From assembly GCA_946807835.1 (NCBI GenBank), contig OX327684.1, forward strand, positions 12,920,501 to 12,984,500: DNA of 64,000 nt. The letters are read 5' to 3'. Both the position numbers and the translations under genes were made by a program. The stretch is from Ailanthus altissimus. Its lineage: Eukaryota > Streptophyta > Magnoliopsida > Sapindales > Simaroubaceae. Shown one piece after another: positions 38,312 to 48,533 of the stretch; positions within the stretch are counted from its first letter, which is position 1, and every line of letters begins with the position of its first letter. Under the pieces are notes generated by a model, which was given only the letters and a program-made list of their open reading frames with translations, made no database searches and was not told the origin of the DNA.

Positions 38312-39708
38312 TGTGATAAGGCGTAATTGTATAAACTATTTTATCTTCCTAACTTGATATTTGTTCAAATTATCTCAATAATTGGGCTATTTATGCATAT
38401 TAATGTTGTTTTATAGGTTGAAGCATTATCGGAGCAAAAATACCGGAAAACGGACGCAAATTGGAGCATTAGAAATAAAAATACGAATGGAGGCACTGTT
38501 TGCTACAGTGGCACTGTTGCTACAGTACCACTGTTGCTACAGTACCACTGTTTGCTACAATGCAGCGCCGTAGCACTGGATTTCAGCGCCGCGGCGCCGA
38601 TTGCAGAAAGTGAGCGCCGCAGCGCCAAATCGCAGCGCTGCGGCGCCGGGACCTGGACAACAAATTGTGACAGGTTCCTGAAAATCAGGAAACCCAAAAG
38701 CAACCCAAAATGCGCCCTAATTCCGTGCTCTTACCTATTTATTTGCTCAAAACTTACATTTTGAGAGAGGACTCCAGCTGGGACAGCAGCTGGAAACACA
38801 AAGAAACACCTAACTTCTAAGTTTGAAGAAATCAAAGAGGAGGGAAGCAAGCTTCAACAACAAAGGCATTTAACAGGGATGTCTTCTTTGCTTTGATTCT
38901 TTACTTGTTGTAAGATGTTTAGTTTACATGTATTGATGGAATTAGCTTCAAGATTGTGTAGTTTAATGATGAGCTAATTTCGTTCATCTAGGATTAAATC
39001 CTTGAACTCATTATGTGATTGATTTTAGTTCTCTCTTTTATGGTATTAATTCAGCTTTTGATATATTCATTGTGCTTGTGCTTAATGCTATTTGATTACT
39101 TGACCAGTGGTTAAATTGATCTAGAAATGCTTAAATAAACTTGAAAAAGGCATTTAGGTATTTAGTCTTAAGCATATTGATGCATGATCATAGTGTAGTA
39201 CACTTGAGTTTCATATGAGATAGACATATACTCATAAGGCATGTATGGCTCATAAAACTTGTGCTTAATGAATTTTGTTCAATTTATTTATCATAGACAT
39301 ATAGATATTTGATTGGATGGAATAGATTCACTTGACCTGCAAAAGAGGCTTGTGATGTGTTGAGTGTTTTGGTCAATATATCAAGTTGAGAACCAATAAA
39401 CATCAAAGAGATTCTGCTGAATTTATTTGCATAATGGGGGATAGTTTGTAATCCTAGGATTTCTCATATTGAATTTAACTTGTTGGTAATTTAGTTTATC
39501 ACTTAGCATAATTAAGTTGTTCTTTTACTTGAGTAGTTTAATATCATACATTAAATCATTTTCTGGATAATAGTAGAAAGACACCATTTCAGTACTTAAA
39601 CTAGAAAAGATAAATCATTCTCTGTGGGATCGACACTTTTCTCATCATATATTACTTGTTGCGACAACGTGCACTTGCGCTAATTTGTGTTATAGAAAAC
39701 ACACAACA
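38312..39708 (+). repeat. 5' LTR of the Athila element
   Basis: It runs TGTGATAAGGCG to CACACAACA, 1,397 bp. At 38490-38660 it holds short repeats (TTGCTACAGTACCACTG) followed by GCGC palindromes (CAGCGCCGCGGCGCC). The sequence starting at 63028 is a diverged relative. Confidence 0.82.
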
Positions 39709-39714
39709 AGTTTT

Positions 39715-39732
39715 TGGCGCCGTTGCCGGGGA
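39715..39732 (+). other. Athila primer-binding site
   Basis: TGGCGCCGTTGCCGGGGA lies six bases after the LTR. It is the conserved primer site of Athila/Tat-clade elements. Confidence 0.85.
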
Positions 39733-39816
39733 ATGAATTTTTTTTTTATTTTAATACTGATACAAATCTTTTCTCCTGTTAATTCAGATTTCTGTTTTTG
39801 TTTGTAGAAATTTCAG

Positions 39817-42561
39817 GTGTGTATGAGACGTTCCAAGAACGTTGATCTAGCATACTTTGATCCTGAAATTGAGAGGACACTAAGAAGATTACGACGAGAC
39901 CAGAACCAAGTGACTAGCATGGAAGAGCAAAACCAGAATGTTTGTGCAGAGCCAAGAGCCTTAAGAGACTATGCAGTTCCTTGGGTGAATGGCATACACT
40001 CGAGCATTCGCAGGCCAAATATCAATGCTAACAATTTTGAAATCAAGCCGGGGACTATTCGAATGCTTAAAGAATCAGTGCAGTTCAGCGGCTTCCCGAA
40101 TGATGATCCCAACGAGCATATCACAAATTTCTTGGAAATTTGTGACACATTCAAATACAATGGCGTGTCAGATGATGCCATAAGACTCAGGTTATTTCCA
40201 TTCTCCTTGAGGGACAAAGCAAAAAGTTGGTTAATATCATCACCATCCGGTTCAATAACAACATGGGATGATTTGGCACAAAAGTTCTTAGCCAAGTTCT
40301 TCCCACCGTCCAAAACTGCAAAGATGCGTAATGATATTACCTCTTTTGTACAACATGAGTCAGAATCATTGTATGAATCATGGGAGAGATTTAAGGATAT
40401 GCTGAGAAAGTGTCCACATCATGGAGTTCCCAAATGGTTGTTGGTGCAAACATTTTATAATGGATTTGTGGGACATTTAAGAATGATTGTAGATGCAGCA
40501 GCTGGAGGGGCGTTAATGAGAAAGTCCACAGATGTGGCATATGACTTGTTGGAAGAAATAGCCTTCAACAACTACCAATGGCCATCAGAAAGAGTGAATC
40601 CAAGAAAAGTTGCTGGTGTGCATGAAATTGATGCACTCACTTCCTTGACATCACAAGTTAGTTTGTTGGCTAAGAAGATGGATACACTTGGAGTCAATGC
40701 AGTAAAAAGCCAACCACCAACTTGTGATTTTTGTGGAGATAATCACCAAAATGGTCTATGCATGGAGACAGCACAATATGTAGGGAGTTACAATCAGCAG
40801 CAGCATAATCCCAACTCGAATTTTTACAATTTAGGGTGGAGGAATCATCCAAATTTTTCTTGGAATGATAATAACCAAGGGCAATCCTCAAAATCCATGA
40901 GTCCACCCAGATTTCAAATGCAGCAGCAGCAGTAACAATTTCAGCAAGAAAAGAAACCTGGTGTTGAGGAATTGTTAATTCAATACATAAGGCAAACTGA
41001 CCAACTTTTGCAAAGCCAATCAGCATCTCTTCGCACCTTAGAAAACCAAGTTGGTCAATTAACTTCTGCAATGAACAACCGCCCTCAAGGGTCGTTACCG
41101 AGTAACACGGAAGTTAATCCAAAAGGTGACAAAGAGCAATGCAAATCAATAACGTTGAGAAGCGGTAAAGAATTGCAAAATATTGTGGGAAGACCTAAAT
41201 CATCAGCAAATGCAGAAAGTTCTGCAGATACAGAAAATTCTGCAGATGCAGTAAATGCAGAAAATGCAGAAAATTCTGCAAATGCAGCAAATGCAGAAAA
41301 TGCAGAAAATTCTGCAGATGCAGAAAGTGCAGAAAATTCTGCAAAGGGGAATGAAAAACAAGAAGATGGTGCAGCAAAAGAAAAGGTTATACAGAAAGAG
41401 AAGGTGCAGCCTTATAGACCACCACCATTTCCTCAGCGACTACAGAAGCAAAAGAAAGAGAAGCAGTTTACAAAGTTTCTGGAAATTTTTAAGAAGCTGC
41501 ACATTAACATACCATTTGCAGATGCATTAGAGCAAATGCCTAGCTATGTTAAATTCATGAAGGACATTCTTTCAAGGAAAAAAAAGCTGGACGAGTATGA
41601 AACTGTAGCGTTGACAGAAGAATGCAGTGCAATATTGCAGAAAAAATTGCCTCCAAAGCTCAAGGATCCAGGAAGTTTTACCATTCCTTGCACAATTGGA
41701 AACCGGTATTTTGGTAAAGCTTTATGTGATCTAGGGGCCAGCATAAATTTGATGCCTTTATCTATCTACAACCAGCTAGGATTGGGGGAAGCCAAGCCTA
41801 CGAATGTCACTTTACAACTTGCAGATCGTTCACTCACATATCCTAAAGGTGTGATTGAAGATGTGTTAGTTAAGGTAGATAAATTTATATTCCCAGCTGA
41901 CTTTATTGTGTTGGATATGGAAGAGGATCTTGAAATTCCAATCATTTTGGGAAGACCTTTCTTAGCTACCGGTAGAACCTTGATTGATGTCCAAAAAGGA
42001 GAACTTACTATGAGAGTGCAAGATGAAGAGGTGACGTTTAATGTGTTCAAAGCCATGGAATTTCCTAAGGAAGCAGATGAATGTTACTGCATCAGCACAA
42101 TTGACAGAGATATTCAAAGGATATTCAACAGCCATTATGGCCAAGACTCTCTAGAAAATGCAGTCAAGGGTTACCTTAATCTACAGATTTCCAAGGATTA
42201 TTCCCATTGTTTCCAAATGGACATGGTAATTCCGGATGAAACACAATTACCTCAGAGGCTAAAAGTGATAGAAGCCATTCAACATCAAGGTCATAAAAAG
42301 GCATCATGGTACAGATTGATAACCAAGAAGAGGCAAAGTACTTTCACAAAGAAAACAGCGAAAATAGGCTATTGGAGTTCAATCTTCCAGTCTAAGATTA
42401 AAGTCTTTCTGGGAAGGCTCAAAGCAAAAAGGTCAGAGATGCCACTTCAAGATTTTCTTATGGAGTTGTGGAAGTCGAAGAAAAAGAATGTTAACACCCG
42501 AAGACATCGACTTAAGTTCCATAAGGGAGATGCCTCAGATATGCAGTTTGATCCTCATTGA
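39817..42561 (+). pseudogene. Athila gag-protease frame with one internal stop
   Basis: One continuous frame of about 914 codons is interrupted only by TAA at 40933-40935 inside a CAG/CAA glutamine run, so a single change from a Gln codon explains the break. Residues about 80-217 are the Athila gag core (FPFSLRDKAKSWL, WDDLAQKFLAKFFPPSKTAK). A CCHC-like knuckle, CDFCGDNHQNGLC, is near residue 303. Asn/Ala/Glu/Ser repeats are encoded at 41195-41350. The aspartic protease active site is CDLGASINLMP near 41725-41760, and GRPFLATG is near 41950. After about 42070 the protein no longer follows RT, so pol is deleted. This is the least decayed TE protein in the window. Confidence 0.85.
41195..41350 (+). 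repeat. Coding minisatellite in Athila gag-protease
   Basis: Repeats built from GCAGAAAATTCTGCA and AATGCAGAAAATGCA encode Ala-Glu-Asn-Ser/Ala runs in the linker before the protease. Each unit keeps the reading frame. Confidence 0.85.
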
Positions 42562-42639
42562 GTCAAAAAGGATAACGTCTAGCCAGAGACGAAAAACCAG
42601 GCGCTGTTTGGGAGGCAACCCAAGGTAAATATGTGTTGC

Positions 42640-44823
42640 ATTAGTATTGGCATTGCCAAGTCTCTTGGCAATAAACCTTGGCCCCTTATCCCCATGATCA
42701 AGGCCCTTGTGAAGTAGACGTGCTGACTTGCGTTGTGGTGGAAGTATCGTCTCCATCACTAAGTCTCCTGCACAATGCTTGACACGCCGCTGCTTGTCTT
42801 CGACCCACTCCTTGTGCGGTAAATGCACATTATATGACACCTTGGATTTTTGGATGACACCCATATCCAACAACTCCTTGAGCTGCCCCTGCAACTCTCC
42901 CATCTCCGATGGAGGCATCGGTACCATAGTTGAAAGCGTAATCTCAAGCTCCAACTTACCCTCAATTACCCCTCTTGAAGGCGGTTCTTTCGATATGGCA
43001 GTAGGCTTAACCCCATTGTGCTCCCCGAGCACTTCTGCAATGTCCTTCGGTATTTTATCCTCACCCTCTTTTGCCACATCATCCATCCCCGTTGTCGTGG
43101 CTAGAAGTAATTCTCCCTTGAGCTCAGCATCTAACCTTAGTTGCATTGCGAAAAGGACTTTGCCATTTGACTTGGATCGCCCACCCATGGGCTTGTCTAC
43201 CGTCGGTATCATTCGAGGTCTTCCCTTCAAAATACCCATGTAGTTGTGTTGAGGAAGTAGCACCACATTGTACTGCCATAAGAACTTCATACCTATTACC
43301 ACATCAAAATCATCGAGAGGTGCTACCGAAAAATTTACTTCACTGTGCCATTTGCCTATATGGATTTCAGCTCCACGAACCACCCCATCCAGTGGCTTGG
43401 CTCTTGCATTCATGGACTTGAGGTATCCTTCTCATTTCTCTACATAAAGGCCCAAGCGTTCCGCTTTCGCACGCTTAATAAAGTTGTGCGTAGCCCCCGT
43501 ATCAACCAACACTTGAGTCTTGATGCAATTGATATAGGCTTCAATGTACATGAGCGTTGTCCCCATTGGCATGTCTACACGCCGCTTGGCTTTGAGGGAA
43601 TGGAACAGCTGTATATAACCCATACAGCTCTATTCGCCCTCTTCTTGTGCCTTGTACATTGCATTGAAAGCTTCTTTTTTGGACAGTCCTTCACCCAATG
43701 ATCCCCGTCGCAAAGGAAACAGTTCAATTTTGGACCATTACCCTTATGGCCATTGCGTTTCTGCTCATTCCACTTAAGTTTGCCTTTCTCCTCCTGCTCT
43801 CCGGAGGTCAGAACTCATTGCCTTCCCCACCCTTGCTGTGATTGGGTTTAAAATTCTTGGACTTACCCGATTCTCCCTTGCGGTAATCCATGAGCGTCTC
43901 TGCCATTGTAAGGGCGTCAGATATATTCTGCACTCCACGCCGCTTCAACTCATTGGCAGCCCATGTTTGCAACTCGTCCAGGAAATTGAACAACAAGTTC
44001 TCTTCACTCATGTTGCAGATTTGCAACATTAACAAAGAGTACTCCTCCACGTACTCCTTGATGGACTTCGTTTGTTTCAACTTTTTCAACCGCTTGCGAA
44101 CGTCGTGTGCCATATTCTCCGGATAGAATTGACGTTTTAACACCCGTTACAATTCTTCCCATGTTTTTATAGTGCAGGTACCCTTGCGAATCTCCTCGCT
44201 TTTCCTACGCCACCACAGAATTGCATGATCCGAAAGGTATAAAGTTGCGGTACTTACCTTGTGTTCATCTCGCACGCCTATAGCGTTAAAATACCTCTCC
44301 ATTTGCCAAAAGAAGTTGTCAAGCTCCTTGACGTCCCGTCTGCCGCTAAACTCCTTCGATTTATGGGCTTTGACCCTTGGTACAGCCACCACACTTTGAG
44401 TAGCTATGCCATTAGCGACTGCTCGCTTGCACAGCACTATGTCCTTCTTGCCATCTTCAAACCTTTTATGCAGCTCCTCTACTTGGGCTTTAACCTTGTC
44501 CATGGTATTGTAGACCTTATCCTAAAAATCCTTGATCCAGTCTCGTTGCTTGTCAGCATGCTCTTCAATGGAGCTTTCGATGAGGGAGTGTGGCTCGTCC
44601 CTTGAGTATCGAGGCTTACCTCAAGATTCTCGACTCGCTCTTCTAACTCCCCAATGAGATATGTTGCCTTACTCACAACACCACCAAGCTTCATAACCAT
44701 GTCCCCTAGTTCATAGTTCGGATCAACGAACTTTTCTGGCGAAACACTCTTATGTCTCTTAGCTTTGGGGTCTCTACCATTCCTTTCAGTAATCTTGGAT
44801 GATCCAGTAACTTCATTCACCAT
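42640..44823 (-). pseudogene. gypsy-B gag-pol (degenerate, internally deleted)
   Basis: It starts at ATG 44823-44821 (MVNEVTGSSKITERNG). A coiled-coil-like region lies at 44750-44600 and the gag core (FSGRRDVKELDNFFWQMERY, LKRQFYPENMAHDVRKRL) at 44400-43800. An intact CCHC knuckle, CFLCDGDHWVKDC, is near 43725-43685. The protease site VLVDTGATHNFI is near 43520-43475 and APLDDFDVVIGMKFL near 43325-43280. LKELLDMGVIQKS, the start of RT, is near 42880. The reading then jumps to KEWVEDKQRRVKH and HKGLDHGDKGPRFIAKRLGN, the GPY/F end of integrase. Several frameshifts separate the parts. Confidence 0.82.
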
Positions 44824-44835
44824 CTTCTTTGAACC

Positions 44836-44848
44836 CACTCTGATACCA
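44836..44848 (-). other. gypsy-B primer-binding site
   Basis: The minus strand reads TGGTATCAGAGTG two bases inside the 5' LTR, an initiator-Met tRNA primer site. Confidence 0.85.
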
Positions 44849-44850
44849 CT

Positions 44851-45382
44851 TATCACAGACTGATTTCTCAAACCTGCGTGGCCTTAGAGACACTCTTCAA
44901 GTGCTAAGCAGCCTACAAGATCCAATAAACCAAAGAAAGAGATGAAGAAGAAGCACACCAAGTGTTTAAAAGAATGCTCTCGTATGTTATTACTAAAGGG
45001 AGATTACAAAGCTATAAAATTACAAGCTTGAGTATTTCTACAATTTGGAGGATGGTTTCTCAAATAAGAGCTCCATCTATTTATAGCTAAAGCTATATAC
45101 AATGGACGACTAGGATTTACTCTAATCCAATGGTCCACATCTAAAGTGGTGAATATCCAAAGGAATATTCCAAAGATGCTACCTACCACAATAATATCTT
45201 AAGGAATATGTCATTTATAGAATATTCTCCCACCTACCACATATATGTGGCTTTAACCCAAGTCAATTAGGCCTTCTAGAAACTCTAGCCCATATAACAC
45301 ACAATAGGCTAAATACTCTTTTGGTGGTCTTGTCATGTGCCAAATGTTCGAGTAATTGCTTGAGAATATTTGGGGCGTGACA
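44851..45382 (-). repeat. 5' LTR of gypsy-B
   Basis: 532 bp, matching 37611-38140. Its inner end is mutated (GTGATA instead of GTGACA). The TATAAATA box is at 45085-45078 and GAATATTC palindromes are at 45163-45170 and 45220-45227. Confidence 0.85.
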
Positions 45383-45424
45383 CATGGTTACGGCATACGA
45401 GGCTTATGAGCAGGGCCAAATTTA

Positions 45425-45744
45425 TAGTTGAGGAAGTGACACCACGTCGTATTACCTCAAGAACTCCATACCTAACACCACATCAAAATCATCAAGAGGT
45501 GCTACAAAGAAATTTACCTTGCTGTGCCATTTCCCTCGGATATAGACCCCTCGAACGACCTCATCCAATGGTTTAGTTGTAATATTTACTGATTTAAGGA
45601 ATCCCTCATCTTTCTCCACGTAAAGTCACAAGCGCCTCATCTCTACACGCTTAATGAAGTTTTACGTCACACCCGTATTTATTAGCATTTGAATCTTTAT
45701 ACAGTTGATGTAAGCTTCAACATACATGAACGTCTTTTCTATAA
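45425..45744 (-). pseudogene. Inverted gypsy protease fragment
   Basis: The minus strand reads APLDDFDVVLGMEFL and further protease sequence that parallels 43280-43600 of gypsy-B. It abuts plus-strand gypsy-A gag at about 45425, so the orientation flips within a few bases. It may be an inversion inside gypsy-A or the edge of a fourth element. Confidence 0.65.
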
Positions 45745-48533
45745 ATTCAACATACGTATCATATACAAATTATACGGGTAGAATAGTGTAAATTAAACAA
45801 TAAAGACAATAAATAAATATATTAATCACATTAATATATTAACAGCGTAGAGAACTCACCTCAACGTGTAACGTTATACACGTATTTTCTCAAAGTTCAC
45901 ATGGAGACAAACTCGTGGGTAGTTCTAGTCACCAACATGGTGGACTTGGTGAACTAGAACAGCAGCCCTATAGCCAGCACAGGATTAACTCTTAATCTCC
46001 AAAATGGCCGGGTATGTGTTTTTATCTTTTTCTCTAAAATGATAAGAAATAGAGAATTTAAAGTAATTTACCATAATTTCAATTGGAACAATAGAAAAAA
46101 AATGAAACAATTTCATTTTTTCATTTTTTTTTTCTTCTTCCTTCGGCCATTTCTTCTTGTTTTTCTCTTCTCCATTTCTCTCCACCTCTCAGCAAAACAC
46201 AAAACACACATATTTACACTTTTTCAAATTCACACAATCTCATATATATATATATATATATATAATAAAATATAATAATATATTATAATAATAATAAAAT
46301 AATCATAATGGGTGCCAACTATTTGGCACCCAAATAAAATATTAACATATATAATATCATATAATAAAATATCATATCATATAATAAAATATAATATAAT
46401 AATATATTATAATGAGAGATATTTTGATTATTTAACTATTAAATAATCAAAGTGTGAAATGATCATTTTGCTCTTTGTGAATAGTTACCAGGTCTACCCC
46501 TAGTGGGTCCCACCAAATTTCACACTTGGGTAAACTCAACCGAAGGTCTACAATGCACCACGTGTCATTATACAATTAGTAAATAATAATTATTGACTAA
46601 TTGTTGTATTTAACACTTAAATATTGACACGCACACATTCTTGTAGTATTGCTGGATTAAACAATTTAATTTGGCATGCTACCATAGTGCACAACAAGTA
46701 CACTCCATATTGCACGACTCCTAGGTACTGCGCCCGATTCGTCAAATGGAACTATTCTATGAGTCCATGAGCAATGCCCCATGCATACGTCACGGATATT
46801 ATAAATTAGCACGTTGAACCATCTAAGTTGAGGTTACAACACATACGTATAGTTCTTTCGTCATGATATCCAGGATGTCCGGGGATATAGATTATCACCA
46901 TCAAATATCCTAGTACTCATCTATGTCTTATCTCTAGACTTGTATCTCATTGAATAATATGTGTAAACTCATTTACTATATTGTTCCATCCCGACGAAAC
47001 TCTTTCCCGGGATTAATGCTTGTGGCTACAAGATTTTTCGAGATACAGTCTCGAAGCATCTGGATATCAAACTCCTTATGCGAGCTGACAGATCAAATAT
47101 CTGTACACACCAAACTCTATAAGCATCGGACCATACCCAGTGACACCTAGCGGTTACACCATGAAAGGTCTGTGACATGCGTGGAACCAAAGTATGGTGG
47201 ATCACTTACAAGCCCACCATGGCACTCAAGTTAAAGGACCACGTATGCTACTCAACTCGAGAGGACCCTCCATTGATGGCTTACATAGGGTGTCTATCAG
47301 AAGCTTTCGTAAGTCTGTCCCATATCCAGTCCTAACTAGATACCCATATGTCAATACGAGCTCCAAGCTCAGGGTCAGCTAAGAATGACCATTTATACCT
47401 TATAGGTACGACATATGCTGATTTATATATAAAGGTATCCATCGACAGAACCACATCGACAGAAATAGATCAGGGATAATAATTTAAGAACATACTTGTG
47501 TAACTAGTATTTCCTGTTACCCGATTACAACTCTTGTAACTATGCAGTTACTGGTATATTCCCAGGTCTATGTCCCATTACAGACAAGGCTCAAACTCTT
47601 GAATTTGTTGAATATTATAACCAATTAACACTTAGCTGTGCTAACATTTATCATTTATATCTCTTAGCGTGGCTAACTGTAGGCCCTTATCTAAACTCCT
47701 TTAGATCTGATCTGAACTCTTTCAAATCATACGATGTTTGTAACGTTTCATTGTATAGTACCATATAAAGGGGTAGTAGTGATTTAATAGGAATGTACAC
47801 TTGTATAAATACACAAGTATATGTACATTGAGGGATGACATACAAGCACCGACCCTAACAATCTTCCACTTGCTCTAGTGTCATTCCTGATAGTATCTCA
47901 TACACATCGACTCTAAGTGTTTCATAAATACTATTAGTGTCATGGCATTAGAATGTGGGTCTGCTAAATTATTTATAAAGCACTTCTACAAATAATCACA
48001 TTTCTTTAAGCCAAGATCCCTTTAGTCACATGAGACTCCTCTCAACATGATTAGAGTACTGGTGTCCTCTTGGTACATCGGCTTGTACAATGGCCTAGTT
48101 TTGTCACAAAACTATAGGATATGATCCATCTGTCTTGGAACTTTTCTAAGGCCAGCGATAAACCTATGAATCTTTACTGTCGCTTCCGCTGCGCCAATCT
48201 AAATAAGCAGTGAATCCCAGTTTGGTGTAATTCCAACTCCTCTAATACTAATAAGAATTAACACATTCTTAGATGTAGACTCTCTATCATCTAAGTTAAA
48301 CTAGAAGTCTGACTCCGTGTGTCTTCTCATTTGTAAGTCATTTTCTCCATATTTGAGAAACCTATCCTTTGTACCCTTAAGGTACCTTAGGATATGTTTG
48401 ACTACCATCAAATGGTGGTCATCTAAATCAGACTAAAATTGGCTTGTAACTCTTACAGCCAAACTGATCTCAGGTCTCAATCACATCACAGCATACATCA
48501 AACTCTGAATAGTTGATATATCTAGTGTGTTAG
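45745..48533 (-). mobile_element. 3' part of a reverse-oriented copia element (copia-3)
   Basis: The LTR at about 45745-47860 ends GCACCGACCCTAACA on the plus strand. It is followed directly by the inverse of a polypurine tract and of the copia RNase H/C-terminal region (47861-48533), which aligns with 19920-20597 of copia-1. The outer LTR end near 45745 is diverged and approximate. The body is cut at 48534 by another LTR. Confidence 0.78.

Larger units (their letters stand above)
38312..42640 (+). mobile_element. Athila-type Ty3-gypsy element, 3'-truncated
   Basis: It starts TGTGATAAGGCG directly after GCATG. It contains a 1.4-kb LTR, an Athila primer site, and a long gag-protease frame. 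It then jumps to a GGGAGGCAACCCAAGG block, which in Athila elements lies after pol. RT, RNase H, integrase and the 3' LTR are absent. At about 42640 it joins minus-strand gypsy-B sequence, so one deletion probably removed the ends of both elements. Confidence 0.82.
37611..45382 (-). mobile_element. Ty3-gypsy chromovirus gypsy-B, reverse orientation, carrying an Athila insertion
   Basis: Two LTRs of about 530 bp flank the element: 45382-44851 (5') and 38140-37611 (3'). They share over nine in ten bases by eye. CATG is duplicated at 37607-37610 and 45383-45386. On the minus strand the order is 5' LTR, iMet primer site, gag, zinc knuckle, protease, start of RT, integrase C-terminus, [Athila], chromodomain, polypurine tract, 3' LTR. 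Most of RT, RNase H and the integrase core is missing. Confidence 0.85.
35953..45744 (+). mobile_element. Ty3-gypsy element gypsy-A (chromovirus-like), split and truncated
   Basis: A plus-strand element with 5' LTR 35953-36441, primer-site remnant at 36442-36460, and gag from about 36469 to 37610. It is interrupted by gypsy-B (37611-45382) and continues at 45383. The sequence on either side of the insert reads through in frame (ALNVM/VTAYEAYEQGQ), which confirms the junction. No 3' LTR was found, and after about 45425 the sequence switches to minus-strand protease. Confidence 0.75.

Noticed and set aside
42728..43243. Plus-strand open frame of 171 codons
   Set aside because: It is the antisense of the gypsy-B protease region. 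The minus-strand reading carries the recognisable motifs.
36469..45382. Endogenous pararetrovirus
   Set aside because: LTRs, primer sites, chromodomain and Athila gag identify Ty3-gypsy elements. No movement-protein or caulimovirid signature was seen.
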